Shown here: piece after piece, positions 21,588-32,758 of the stretch
Numbering within the stretch: the first letter of the stretch is position 1
How the letters are laid out: every line of letters starts with the position of its first letter
Source: Euptelea pleiosperma
Taxonomy: Eukaryota; Streptophyta; Magnoliopsida; Ranunculales; Eupteleaceae
Direction of reading: 5' to 3'
Assembly (NCBI GenBank): GCA_035048495.1
Contig: CM068543.1
Span: 23,673,751-23,737,750 of the forward strand
DNA length: 64,000 bases
Program-made: the position numbers and the translations under genes
The notes under the pieces: generated by a model
What the model saw: only the letters and a program-made list of their open reading frames with translations
The model's database searches: none
What the model was told of the DNA's origin: nothing

Positions 21588-23818
21588 TCATTTATTCTCG
21601 GAGTCGGGTAATTCTCCCTCCTCAGGATTCTTCTCGGCCTCCGCGTCATCCTCTTCGGGGAGATCATACTTGTCTACTATGTCTTGTAGACGATCTCGCT
21701 CGGCACGAAGGCGATCGACCCTTTTATTAACAGGGGCAAGTAATTCTTGAACTTCATTCTGGTATTTAGCCGCGAGAGCAGCATCCAGAGTCTCTTTTTC
21801 GGCTTCAAATTTGGCCTCCTTCTCGGCCATCATCTTCTCCAGAGCCCGACGCGCCGACTCCGATTCTGCCAAAGCCTGACGAAGACGGGTAGCTTCATTC
21901 TCGGATGTCTTGGCAGCAGCTTGAGCTTTCCCCGCCTCGTCCTTAGCTTTGGAGACTTGACCTTGCAAGGTCCGATTCCGGGCTTGGGTGGCGTGTAGAT
22001 CATTCTCGGACGCTTTGAGCTTGTTGTTGAGCTTAGCCACCAGCGAATGTACCGAGTTGATACTCTGCAACCAACGAAATTACAAACATGTTATACAGAG
22101 GATGGGCGAAACAAATGTATATGTAAAAATATTTTTGAACTTACGGAGAAGGTTGAAGTGTAGTATGAGCCGAGAAGAGATTCCTCATTTTGCCGATTAT
22201 AATGATCGATATCAGCAGGGAGTCGGATCTGCTCCACAATGGCAGAAGCCACCGATGCATTCTTTACGGCGCTATCGCCGAGAACAACAGATTTACCCGA
22301 CTTCAGGACTGGTCGGGGCCGGAAGACATCCGAAGGTTTGGAAACAGGACCTTTATGCTGGTGGACCTGTTCGTGACGTCCCTCCTTCTGAGCAACTTTC
22401 CCAGGCTCATGCTGGGATCCGGAAGGCTGGCTTTGGGATTTTTCAGCTTCTTGGGGCAGAGACGCCGACTCAGGAACATCTGCACCCGGAAGAATAATAA
22501 TGGGAGGTGCAGAGTTCAGAGGTGCCTCATCACGAGTCGGGGCGTTTTGGCTGGATTGACCAGCTTCCCTACTTTTTGTAGCCGGCTTCTTGGTGACTCG
22601 GGGCAAACCCTGCCCAGAACTCTTCCTTTTCTGACGAATGGGAGAGTCGGCTCCGACATCCGCTTGAAGTCGTCCCATGTCTTGGAATCCGGTTCGGTAT
22701 GATCTGCCGAGAGACTGTGCGATTTCAAGAAAAGGGTCAAAAGATGAAGATGAAGATGAAGAGCTGGATCCAGAAGAGAGAGTGACCGAACTCGAATCGG
22801 ATGAGATTGGAATATAATAAGAAATTGGATCAACGTCTACTACCTCGGACTCCGTGGCTTCAGAGTCGGCTCGAACTGGGGTATCCGAAGATGAGACCTG
22901 AGGTTTTAACCTCTTAGCCTTTTTCTTCGATTGACGAGGTTGGGCTGGATCGGTGGAGAATCCGAGAGGAAGTTTTCGAAGAAATTCTTCCTCAGGTATT
23001 GTTTGGCTCAACTCCTCGGACGTCGGATCAACACAAAGCCGAGAATAGCCGAGAGTATTGAGACCGACTAGACGTTGATAGATAATAGAAGGAAGTCGGC
23101 GCAGATCGAAGCACAGGGGAAGCGTATCCTCGGGGAAGGCAAAAGAACTATCCGTATTCACATCTGCAAAACATTGTGAAAGAGATTAGAGACTTGTTGA
23201 AAGAAAAAGAATGATTTATTTTTGAAAAAATACCCGGGTACCTTCAAAATTAAAACTTTTATACAGGAGACCTGGGGCGTCATCCTCGGATCCTCTCTCC
23301 CAATCCCCTGATAAGAACACAGGGTAGCATTGCCACGATTTATCGCAATCCTGGATCCTCTCTAGGATTGGGAGTCTTCGGGTCCGGGTTGCCAAGAAGT
23401 AGAAAGTTATATCTGAATTCTCCCCCCGCTCCTTGGGAACCTTTTTTAGGAAATGTTGTCGGCGAACATCCTCAAGGGAAGGACCTCGGCCCCATATGTC
23501 CCTAATACGTTCAAACGAACGTACCATACGCCAAAAATTGGCATTCACCTGACCCGGAGCAACTTTGTAGAAATTTAGTAGCTCTCGGGCGAAGGGAGTA
23601 AGCGGAAGTGGAATACCCGAGAGCAGTTGTCCGACTGTTAAACATGTTACATTCGGATTCGGCAGCGAATGATGGGAATAGAGAAGGGAGTTGGGCACAT
23701 GCTCAAGTTCAATTGACTCGGGTATATGGTATTTTGCTCGGATCTCATCTAGGTCTGGACGAGGCCAAGTTTGGGGATCAGCGTGTTTTAAAACGGATTT
23801 TAATGATTCTTTTGGCAT
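21588..23818 (-). CDS. antisense three-exon gene of the retrotransposon
   Basis: Exons on the minus strand: 23818-23242, 23163-22145 and 22064-21588. Both introns (78 and 80 bp) have GT-AG ends (GAAG/GTACCC...TTGCAG/ATG; CTCC/GTAAGT...TTGCAG/AGT). Phases agree and the total is 691 codons, 690 residues. The N-terminal part (LTVGQLLSGIPLPLTPFARE, NFYKVAPGQVNANFWRMV) resembles the plant 'putative gypsy-type transposon' domain (Pfam Transposase_28). The middle is Ser/Pro-rich and basic (KKKAKRLKPQ). The third exon is a long coiled coil ending in an acidic tail. Extra antisense ORFs are known in some Tat elements, but the role is unknown. The model rests on splice consensus, not on transcripts. 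Confidence 0.8.
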
Positions 23819-24068
23819 TTTTTAGGAGACTGATGACATGGAATTTACTAAAAGAAGCTTACCTACGAGAGCCGAGAGCTCCGAGAAGTGTTAGACAATG
23901 AGCCGAGAGGGCCGAGGATTGAAGCCGAGAGGGCCGAGTAAGGTATCCGATGGTGCCGAGGTATGTGAAGAATAGGGAGCCGAGAGAGCCGAGAGAGCCG
24001 ACGTGTCCGAGAATGAGAAGCTACAGAAACTGAAAATCCAGAAGATGAAAAATGAGACGAGAGCAACC

Positions 24069-24076
24069 TATTTATA
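24069..24076 (-). promoter_or_regulatory. TATA box of the antisense gene
   Basis: On the minus strand the sequence is GGGTATAAATAGG, a full TATA consensus. It lies 250 bases upstream of the antisense start codon at 23818. The putative leader (23819-24040) is full of CCGAG/CTCGG words. Confidence 0.65.
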
Positions 24077-24134
24077 CCCTTCAGTGTAATGATTACACTG
24101 ACAAAACAGTGTGTACGGACCAATGGCAGATTGA

Positions 24135-24350
24135 CACGTGGCAAGCATTAAATGCTGCGCAGAGGAGCCGAAGAGACGCAGAGAAAACCACGCGTCACGT
24201 TCTTGGTGGTGACACGTGTCATCACACGTGCGGTGCACACGTGCGTGGGACACGTGTCATCTCCAAGAGGGGCGATTGTGGGGGATAAAATCTGTTGACA
24301 CGTGGACGTATGCGATTGTGCCACGTGTCACATGATTCGACTGACACGTG
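24135..24350. promoter_or_regulatory. cluster of eight G-boxes upstream of antisense gene and in 3' LTR
   Basis: CACGTG occurs at 24135, 24213, 24225, 24238, 24251, 24299, 24322 and 24345, most as ACACGTGTC or GACACGTGG. The last three lie in the LTR U3 and also exist in the 5' LTR. The motif is palindromic and could serve both strands. G-boxes of the ACACGTG type bind bZIP and bHLH factors and often act in ABA and stress responses; that reading is inference. Confidence 0.7.
24265..24274 (+). promoter_or_regulatory. polypurine tract
   Basis: AAGAGGGGCG ends two bases before the 3' LTR (TGTGGGGG at 24277). Position and purine content fit the plus-strand primer site, although a C interrupts the tract. 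Confidence 0.6.
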
Positions 24351-25253
24351 GTTAGCCGGAAACATGGAATTGCAAAAACTTTACTGGGGACCTCGGGCAC
24401 CTCGGGCTCCTCGGATCCATGACAAATTGACCTCGGGTACCTCGGACTCCTCGGATCCATGACAAATTGACCTCGGGTACCTCGGACTCCTCGGATCCAT
24501 GACAAATTGACCTCGGGTACCTCGGACTCCTCGGAGCCATGACAAATTGACCTCGGGGTCTCGGATACCTCGGGTTAGTCGGATCCCACCAACAAGTGGA
24601 CCTCGGGTACCTCGGATTGCTCGGGTACGTCGGACTCCTCGGATCCCTTGACGAATTCACCTCGGGTACCTCGGGTCCATGAATTATGACCTCGGGTCCT
24701 CGGGTGCTAGTGACTGATTTTGGCACTTGATCTTATTTACCTTATTCGGGATCCTCGGAAGTCTCGGATATGATATTCGGTAACCTCGGAAACCTCGGAA
24801 TTACTTTTAGACTTGAAGAATTATTATCGAAAGACACATGGTGAGTTCTTACTGGCCCATATAAAATATCTGCATAAATATCTAGTTTTGAACACTATAA
24901 ATAGTAGCATTTGCTACAGTATGAAGGACGCGATTTTGGAGATTGAAGCTGGATTATAACTTTTATTCAGAAGACTGACTTAAGCATCGGAGGCTCATTT
25001 GGTGGAGTTCCACCACATTGAGTTATTTGCAGGATCACTCGGCGGTCTCGGAACCTCACTTCGGACTCCTCGGAATCTGATCTCGGACACCTCGGACTCC
25101 TCGGAATCTGATCTCGGACACATCGGAATCTGACCTCGGATACCTCGGACTCTGACCTCGGATCTGTCCCGGGACCTCGGATCCAACAGCACAAAGGATA
25201 TCAAGCCCGTGGAAAAAGCGCGTATTTTGGGGTGTGTGGATTTATTCCCTACA
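24277..25253 (+). repeat. 3' LTR
   Basis: 977 bp. By eye identical to the 5' LTR apart from the absence of one 30-bp unit near 24690. Same three G-boxes, CCTCGG arrays and TATA box (24896-24903). It ends in CCCTACA followed by the CCTTA target duplication. Confidence 0.95.
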
Positions 25254-25258
25254 CCTTA

Positions 25259-25920
25259 ATTATCCAAAACAAATCTAATATACAAGTCAAGAGTACACTC
25301 TTCGTTATTGCATACGATGATTAAAGATTTATTAATCAAATCATCAATGGCATGTTTGCTGTGCCACAAGAAAAAGGTATTTACTCTAAAAACTTTGATG
25401 ACAGGGGGCCTCGACCACAGTGATTCCGCCAACTAAATGACTGCCACAAGTGAACCTCTAGCCAGCTAGTGCTGAGACCACTAAAGCACTTGTGTACTAC
25501 GTGCTATAATTCGGTGGCAGTCATTCACTTTCGCCGAGTAAAACTTCGATGACACGGCCACAAAATTATGGGCGCGTACCCGAGTGCTTTTTTTTCAAGT
25601 ACCCTAAAAAAAGCAAAAACACACTTGCGGAAGGTGGCAAAAAGCACTCGGCTACTTGCTCAAAATTGTGTGGCTATCATCGGCTTCAAAGTCAATGCGA
25701 CGTTTTGGGTACGGATGTACCTAGAGCTGGAACTTTTCTATCGGTTCCGTTGTGGTACTAAAACAAGTTGATCCATAATTGGAACCAAATAGTTAGAGAT
25801 CCGGCAAGCAAATATCACATAGCCTAATTGACTGCAAGTTGAATAAGCTATGACCTTCTTTGACTAATAAAATATCCAATTTTTCCATCAAATATCAGAT
25901 ACTTATATGTTGTATTTGTA
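25259..25920. other. flank of retrotransposon with foldback debris
   Basis: No gene. At 25380-25560 and 25560-25740 there are remnants with AAAACTTTGATGACA, GAGTAAAACTTCGATGAC and CGTACCCGAGTGCTTTTT, shared with the small inverted repeats at 11766-11925 and the termini of family P. Confidence 0.5.
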
Positions 25921-26199
25921 TATCTATATAACAAAACAGGACAGTTGTCTCCTCCTCTTATCCAGCTTCATAAAGGATGGCCGAAATTTTATCACACCAA
26001 ATGGATGGTGGATCTCAGCCACTCACACCCATTTTTGACAAATGCTTTGTCGATGAGTGCCGTGGGCATGGGTCACCTACTATTTACCTACATATAAGGA
26101 ATAAAAATTGGTTGTATTTACACATAGCCCAAGGGTCAGGCTCAGGCTCAAGCTCAAGCTCAGGAGCCTCACTTCTTATGCCTTGAGATGGGTGTTACT

Positions 26200-26360
26200 G
26201 TTAAAACGGCCATTAAAACAGATTGAAATGGCCATGGGCAAAAACAGAAAAAATAGATTTTAATGATTTTAAGGGACAAACGTGGGGCTGAAATTCAAAA
26301 TTTTAAATTTTAAATTTTAAAATTTTTAAAAAAAATAGAATTTAACATAAATTTAATGGT
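26200..26360. mobile_element. AACGG-family MITE fragment (K1)
   Basis: GTTAAAACGGCCATTAAAAC, GGGCAAAAACAG and ATTTTAATGATTTTAA match the left half of the fuller copy at 28374. The right part runs into an A/T-rich tract. It is a partial copy. Confidence 0.55.
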
Positions 26361-27389
26361 TTTCTTATACCCCTCTTATCATATATGGCTTCAATTATGA
26401 GTGGCTGAGATCCACTATGCTTCATATCAATGGCTGAGATTAACTCCCACCCAATTTTGACAAACACTTTGTTGGAAAGTGCCGCGGGCACGGGCCACCC
26501 ACGCATATATTAAGACAACTCAGTTGTATTCTCTTATCTTATATATCCATCCATCTAATGTGGACGGTTAGATAAAGAGTGGTTGAGATCAAATTCATCA
26601 ATCTAATGTGGACGGTTAGAAGGGCCGTGCCCACGGCACTCTCCGACACTGTTATTTTTTGTTATTTCTGTTATTTTTCCATTTCTCCCTCTGTGCGTTA
26701 CAATCCGTTATAACAGTCGTTGTAATGAAAAAAACAGTAATGCTCCAATCCGTTACCGTTTGAGTGTTGAAGGCACCCAATTTTTGCAAACGCTTTTGTC
26801 GGAGAGTGCCGTGGGCATGGGCCATTTACTGTTCTATACAACAAAACACATTGGTTGTCTCCCTACTTATACCTCCTCTTATAAGTACCAACAAAGAAGG
26901 GCTGAGATCTAATCCTCCCCCAAATGGACGGTGGATCTCCGCCACTCACCTAATTTTGGCAAATTCTTTGTCGATGAGTGCCGATGGCATGGGCCACCCA
27001 TTAGTATATAATAAAGTTTTAAAAATTTATGTTTCTAGCACCACAATATACATCAGTTTCATGTCCTATTAGTTTTGATTCCGGTTCGGTCCGACTACGT
27101 ACTTCTGTATGATGAACCACAGTTATATAATTCGGTTCCGAGTCCTATTAGTTCTAGGTATTTTTAGGTCTGGTTCTAAAATAAATACCCTTAGAACTAA
27201 GGTAATTTTTCTTCTTTTTTTAAATCGTGGGTATCCGGACCTCTTAGAGCAACCGACTAGTCCCCAAGGGCACGATAGTTACTCCTTCCACACGTGCCGG
27301 AGTATACTGGGGGAGTTAATATGGACTGAACCACTTATTACCCTACTCTTTTCAGGGGTGGCCCCAAGGAGAGTTGAACTCATAACCAA

Positions 27390-27640
27390 GGTTTAAAGGA
27401 GGCCGTTTTAACGGTACGATGGACTGGGGCGTTACCATTAATACCGTTAAAACAGATTACAAGGGACATGAGCAAAAATGGAATTTAACGGACATATAAC
27501 TTATTTTAAGGGAAGTAAATGCTATTTTTTCCACATAATTTTCTAGATTTTAACGGCTGTTAAAACGAAAAAATTGGATGTTAAAACGAGAAAAACAAAT
27601 GGTTGTTAATTTCTAAGTGTCAAAAACTGTCTATATAACA
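27390..27640. mobile_element. AACGG-family MITE, decayed copy (K2)
   Basis: Starts AAGGTTTAAAGGAGGCCGTT and contains TAACGGTACGATGGACTGGG and several TTAAAACG words. The terminus is the same as at 28374 and, in inverse, 52141. Confidence 0.65.
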
Positions 27641-28373
27641 AAACAGGGAAGTTGTCTCCCCACTTATACCCCCTCTTATATGTTTCAACAAAGAAGGGCC
27701 AAGATCTTATCTCCAAAATAAATAGTGGATCTCAGCCACTCACACCTGATTTTGGCAAACTCTTTGTTGGAGAGTGCTGTGGGCACGGGCCACCCACTAT
27801 CTATATAACAAGTGAAGGTGGTTGCCTTACACCCCCTCTTACCTTATATGGCTGAGATCCACTATACTTGATATCAATGGCTGAGATTAACTCATACTCG
27901 ATTTTGACAAATACTCTGTCGAAAAGTACCGCAGGCACGGGCCACCCACACATATAACAAAATAGCTCAGTTGTGTTCTCTTATCTTATATTGCTTCATA
28001 AGATAAAGAGTGGTTGAGATCAAATCCATCCATCTAATGTGGATGGTTAGATTTCAATCCACTCAATTTTCCTCGTTTATTTGTTCACTCCCACTCATTT
28101 GACCTCAATTTATTAAAAATTTAAAATTTAAAAGTTGAATTTTAACACAGTTATTTTTTGTTATTTATGTTATTTTCTCATTTTTTTTATTTTTCCCTTT
28201 GTGCATTACAATCCGTTATAACAACTGTTATAATGGAAAAAAGGTATCGGCGCCCCAGTCCGTTATATCGTTTGAGTGCGGAAGGCACCCAATTTTTACA
28301 AAAGCTTTTGTCAGAGAGTGCCGTGGGCACGGGCCATTTACTAGTTTTTAACATAACAGGCTTGGGGCTTTAC

Positions 28374-28747
28374 AGTTTAAACCAAGGTTTAAAGGAGGCC
28401 GTTTTAATGGTTAAACGGACTGGGGGTGTTACCGTTTAAACGGCCATTAAAACGGATTGAAACGACCAGGGGCAAAAATGGAAAAAATAGAATTAAACGG
28501 ATTTTAATGGTTTTAACAGAAAAAATGGAATTTAACGGATTTTAACGGAGTTAAACGGATTTAACGGCTGTTTTTTTTCACAAAATTTTTCAGAATTAAA
28601 CAGCTGTTTAAACGATTTTAATGGCCGTTAAAACAAAAAAAAAACAGCATTTTTTTCAAAACCAATAAAACATGTTTAAACGGTTTTAACGGAAACGGGC
28701 TTGGGGCGTTACCGTTTAAAAGGCCGTTTTTAAAACCATGGTTTAAA
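28374..28747. mobile_element. AACGG-family foldback MITE, full copy (K3)
   Basis: The termini CAGTTTAAACCAAGGTTT and AAACCATGGTTTAAACTG are inverted repeats. The whole body is built from TTTAACGG, TTAAACGG and their complements, so it is self-complementary throughout. It includes GGCCGTTTTAATGGTTAAAC on the left and GTTACCGTTTAAAAGGCCG on the right. Confidence 0.8.
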
Positions 28748-28749
28748 CT

Positions 28750-29779
28750 GCGTTATTTTAAACCATGCTGAGAACCTCCTAGTCTTTGGAACCTCCTAGT
28801 CTTTGGAGTGGAGTCCTGGCCACCCGCACTAATTGAGACGGATTCCTAATTTCCTAGTGGGTATGATTAATAGGGTATGCATTCACACCCGAATTAAATT
28901 AGGGCTAAAGATGCTTAATGGGTCTTATCTAGGAGATCTTTTATGCTGGAATTTGACCCGACTGGGTGATTGTACGTATTCTGGACTGACAACAAGAATG
29001 ACAAATGGTCGAAATTGAATTTGTACAACTCAGGGCCGGATGGTTGGTTGTCATCTAGTCATCAGGTCATCATGTTGTGGGAAAATGGCAGACTGTTTTA
29101 TTGTCTATGTGAGGGTCTAGATGATTCCCCACCGACAATTTTAGGGGAAAGAAAGTGGCTCGGAAAAGAAAAAGTGAGCAACAAAAAAAGCGCTTATAAT
29201 ATCTAGACTCCTTAATCTAATGAGACAAGACACTTATACGGCTTATCAATTCCTCGACCTTGGTCAAGTGGTGGGCCATTTCCTTATCTCGTCAAATATT
29301 GCATCTTGATTGGAAACTTAGAATTCCTTCGTAAATCTTTTCTTTGCATTTATTATTAGGTGGCCCACCATTTGAACAATCCAAATCAAAGGGTACCATC
29401 ATTTGATGGGTCCTACCTAGACACATCTTATGCCAAAAATTTTACTTGATCATATTTCATCACCCATTTGATCTATCACTTTCTTTTACAAGCGAAATCA
29501 GTGCAAGAAATCTAGAGATTAAACAGTGATTTCGTTTGATCACATAGATTTGCACAAGTCATAACTCTTAATCATCATCTCTGTGTTTCTCACGATCATC
29601 GGATACCAATCAGAGAATGGGGTCCACCGTCCACCACACTACCATGAAGAAACTCACTTGTCTGTGTGTCTCAGCTTGTGGGATCCACCACCTAGCCACC
29701 ATCAGATTGTGTGTGTGTGTGTTTGTGTGTGGAAATCCCTCTCTAAGCAAGTACCACAAGAAAACCAACTTGTCACATA
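28750..29779. other. intergenic stretch, no gene recognised
   Basis: Short open frames (for example 28970-29206) have no similarity that I recognise and no splice or promoter context. A short (GT)n run lies at 29708-29730. Otherwise nothing defined is seen. Confidence 0.35.
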
Positions 29780-30374
29780 TAGGGATGTCAACAGGTCGGT
29801 TCCTAAGGTACTTAGAACCGGAACAAATATTGTCGATTCTGGTTTTCAAAATGATGGATTTGGAATCAGACCGATTGTTTCCGGCAGTTCTAATCTTGAT
29901 AATGGGGACTTCAATAATTTCCTAATTGGGTGCTGGGAGGATTAGGTTCTTTTTTAATATTCAGGCAAGAAGATGAGGTGTGCGAACTGAGAGGAATGGG
30001 CAATGGAGTTAAGAAAGGTTTTTCGACTCAAATCATTTTGAAACAAGGTGTTTAATTATCCTTAATGCAGTATCCGAAAACATCCTTACTTTCAGAGAGC
30101 CCCCGCTCGTTTGAGTCATTGCAAGCCGGAAAGCGTACCGACAATTAACAATTTTAACACTATATTTATATATTTAGCATTATCTTTATTTATTAGTTCC
30201 AATTACTATTGATATACTACCAATATCAAACTACTCAAAATTGGAACCGTTATTATTAGTTCAATTTGGTTCTAATTCTTTTTTAAATGGTTCCCAAAAA
30301 TGTGGAACTGGAACCAAACTGGTATTTCGATTCCGATTCAATTTTAGTTAAGTTGAGTACAAATTGGCACCTTA
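29780..30374. mobile_element. hAT-type MITE, long copy (H1)
   Basis: The left terminus TAGGGATGTCAACAGGTCGG and the right terminus TTGGCACCTTA are flanked by GTCACATA (29772-29779) and GGCACATA (30375-30382), an 8-bp target duplication with one mismatch, as expected for hAT elements. The GGTTCC-rich halves match the copies at 30978 and 50933, but about 260 extra bases sit in the middle (29930-30170). Confidence 0.8.
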
Positions 30375-30390
30375 GGCACATAGCTGCTTA

Positions 30391-30709
30391 GAGCAACTCC
30401 AACTAATGTCTTCAAATTTTTGCTTAAAAAGAGAATCTTCTTCATATTTGAAGATCGAGTCACTCTTCAAAAAGTGTTGAACTCCAACCAGTCCATCTTC
30501 AAAAAAACACCTTTGGAGTCAAAATGACATAGAAGACATTTAAAAAAAAGATACCAAATAGTGATAGAGGATTTGGCATCAAATTTGGAGTCACAAATAG
30601 AGATAGAGGATTTGGCTTCAAATTTGGAGCCGAATATAAAGATAGGTTGAGGTTGGATTTAAAAAAACATCTATATATTTAAAGATATAGAGATCAATTG
30701 GAGTTGCTC
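30391..30709. mobile_element. MITE of the GAGCAACTCCAA type, copy 2
   Basis: The termini GAGCAACTCCAACTAATG and CAATTGGAGTTGCTC are inverted repeats. The interior repeats GATAGAGGATTTGGC twice. A second, truncated relative follows at 30711-30965, resembling 7972-8297. Confidence 0.7.
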
Positions 30710-30710
30710 C

Positions 30711-30965
30711 CAACCGCTTCAAAAAAATCCTTTGAAAAACATCTTCAAATTTAAAGGGAAAACCCCTGCTAAATCGTGTTGAACTTCAATTGCCTCTTTT
30801 GAATCACTGTTCACACTTTTAAAAAGATAAAAATAATATTTAAAAAAAGTTGAATGGAAAGAAAAAGACAAAAATAAAAATTCAAAGAAAGTGATTAGTA
30901 GTCCCTTTATAATTTCTCCTAATTTATATTTGAAGTCAAGAATAGAGATATAGTAGGTTCAATCC
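30711..30965. mobile_element. truncated MITE related to 7972-8297
   Basis: It shares with the first copy the order CTTCAAAAAAATC, TTTAAAGGGAAAACCCC, GTTCACACTTTTAAAA, TTGAATGGAAAG and AGAATAGAGATATAG. Its right terminus is missing where the hAT-type element at 30978 begins. Confidence 0.55.
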
Positions 30966-30977
30966 AAGCCACACTAG

Positions 30978-31309
30978 TAGGGGTGTCAATGGGTCGATTC
31001 CGGTTCGGTTCTTAAAGTGGCAAGTTAGTTCCGGTTCTCAAAATGATGGATCTGGAAAAGAACCGATTATGTAGTTTTTGTTGGTTCTGGTTCTAATTTC
31101 GGGTATATTGGGTCCAATCTTAATATTATGAGAATTTAACACTATTTTTATATATCGGTTCTGGCTCTTATCGATTCAATTCCATATTAAACTACCCAGA
31201 GCCGGAACCATTATCTTCGGTTCCGATTCTTTTTTAATCGGTTCCCAAAAATGAGGAACCAAAACTGGTGTTTTAGATTCCAGTTAAACGGGTAAAATTG
31301 ACACCCCTA
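30978..31309. mobile_element. hAT-type MITE, copy H2
   Basis: 332 bp between TAGGGGTGTCAATGGG and AAATTGACACCCCTA, flanked by CACACTAG (30970-30977) and CACACCAG (31310-31317), an 8-bp target duplication with one mismatch. Rich in CGGTTCC/GGAACCG. No coding capacity. Confidence 0.85.
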
Positions 31310-31317
31310 CACACCAG

Positions 31318-32758
31318 GCAGGTTTGCTTCATTTGAGCGGTTGACCATGGAGTCGAAATCCCCCTTCCCAGCTCAGCCCGGCCCAGGTTTAACCTCGACA
31401 CATCCCAATCTTGCGGTTTAGCCTCAACCGTGTTGCCTACTAAAAAAAGGAAAAAAAGATTAAAAAAAAAAAGAGAGAGAAATTCAAGAGATTTGCCCAA
31501 TAAATTTCAAAAGATTTGAACAAAGATCCCTCTCGGCCACCTCTGCAGTACAAATTACAATACAGTGGATGCATGGAGTTCAGACTTCAGAGTTTGTTAG
31601 ATTGTCATCCTCCCTGGAGATTGGCTTGAGAGATAAGACTATAAAAAAAACAAACAAAAACGCTCTAAACTAAGCACAAATATAACTTAAAAAAAAACTT
31701 GATCCAGACAAACTTGATGTTCCCAAACGAAAAATTCCAAACGGCACGGAAGAATTTACAGTAATTATCGTTTTGTTTGATCAACCCCGATCATAAACTG
31801 ACACAAATATGATTAAATATTATAATTTGGAGCGCCGACAATCGGAACAGAGCCTCTACGTTTCATGAGTGTTTTTTTCCGACTTTTGTTTTTGACTTTT
31901 TTTTTTTCTTTTTTTTCCCTCTAAGCGTATATCTGATTTAACGTTAAACACAGCCTTTGAGATCATGTTGTGATGATTTACATTTACTCTCTCTCTCTCT
32001 CTTTGAATGGGAATTGAATTCTGAAGTCGCTCTCACGTTGCTTTGGATTCGAGAATTGAGACCATTTCCTTGTACCCATTTTTGTGTTCTTCTCGCAAGT
32101 TTTTGAGCTTTTGTTATTCTCATGGAGGAGAAGCTTCTTGGGACTTCGATCAGGATTCTTCAAACATACCAGCCTGTTAGAGGCCCAAATCTTCGACTAT
32201 TAGTTCAATTGGTGAAGTAAGATAGATGTACAGAAGTAGGTGAGACTTTAGGGGTTTGAGCACTTGGGTTTTTCACTCTGCCCCATTTTGACGATCCTGC
32301 TTTTGCTCATGGAAGTTTTGGGATTTAAAGATTATCTGTAAATTTGGGTGTCATTGAAATCAGATTTGGTGATCTGGGTTTTACTCAAAAAAGGATTTTG
32401 TGATTTGGGTAAGAGAAATTTTGTACTTTATGGGGGTCTGTGAGTGTTTTGGAGATTGGGGTTTTGGTTTGTAGAGTTTGATGCTTTGGGGATTTTTTTT
32501 TTATTCAGAGTTTGGAGATTTGGGGTTTCTGGTTGGTAAAGCTTGGTGATTGGTGAACTGGATTTTGCTCAAGAACATCATGGGTGGTTTTTGGAATTTC
32601 TCAAGGTCAGTGGAAAGTTTTGAACTAATATACAGGTCTACAACTAGTCAGATTGAGAGATATGAGAATATATGAAAGATCTATAAAATCCCAATATTGT
32701 GGATTCTCTTAATTGATTCTTGCAGTGTTTTTTAGTGGATTTTGGGGTTTTGGTGAAG
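31318..32758 (+). promoter_or_regulatory. upstream region and probable 5' leader of the PERK gene
   Basis: It holds a (CT)n run (31988-32003) typical of plant core promoters and leaders, then T/G-rich sequence. A possible leader intron ends at TTGCAG (32720-32726) just before the coding exon. A 32-codon upstream ORF sits at 32122-32220. The transcription start cannot be fixed from sequence. Confidence 0.45.

Larger units (their letters stand above)
14179..25253 (+). mobile_element. complete Ty3/gypsy LTR retrotransposon, Tat lineage
   Basis: An 11,075-bp element bounded by the direct repeats CCTTA (14174-14178) and CCTTA (25254-25258), the target-site duplication. Parts in order: 5' LTR 14179-15185, primer binding site 15191, gag-protease 15264-17387, RT-RNaseH-archaeal-type RNaseH-integrase 17388-20705, 43-bp minisatellite 20780-21340, antisense three-exon gene 23818-21588, G-box cluster, polypurine tract 24265-24274, 3' LTR 24277-25253. 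By eye the LTRs differ only by one 30-bp repeat unit, so the insertion is very recent. The extra RNase H of the archaeal type after a degenerate first one is a hallmark of the Tat lineage. All frames are open apart from the gag-pol UAG, so the copy may still be active. Confidence 0.95.
25925..28350. repeat. cluster of about six copies of a CCGTGGGCACGGGCCACC repeat
   Basis: A unit of roughly 150-200 bases recurs near 25925, 26370, 26775, 27630, 27800 and 28265. Each starts near TATATAACAAAACA, contains GATCTCAGCCACTCACACC and ends in TTTGTCGGAGAGTGCCGTGGGCACGGGCCACC. Copies are diverged, all in the same orientation and interrupted by pieces of the AACGG family. The superfamily was not recognised. 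Confidence 0.65.

Noticed and set aside
28833..29206. Two overlapping short open frames as a gene
   Set aside because: No similarity, no start or splice context, and surrounded by repeat debris.
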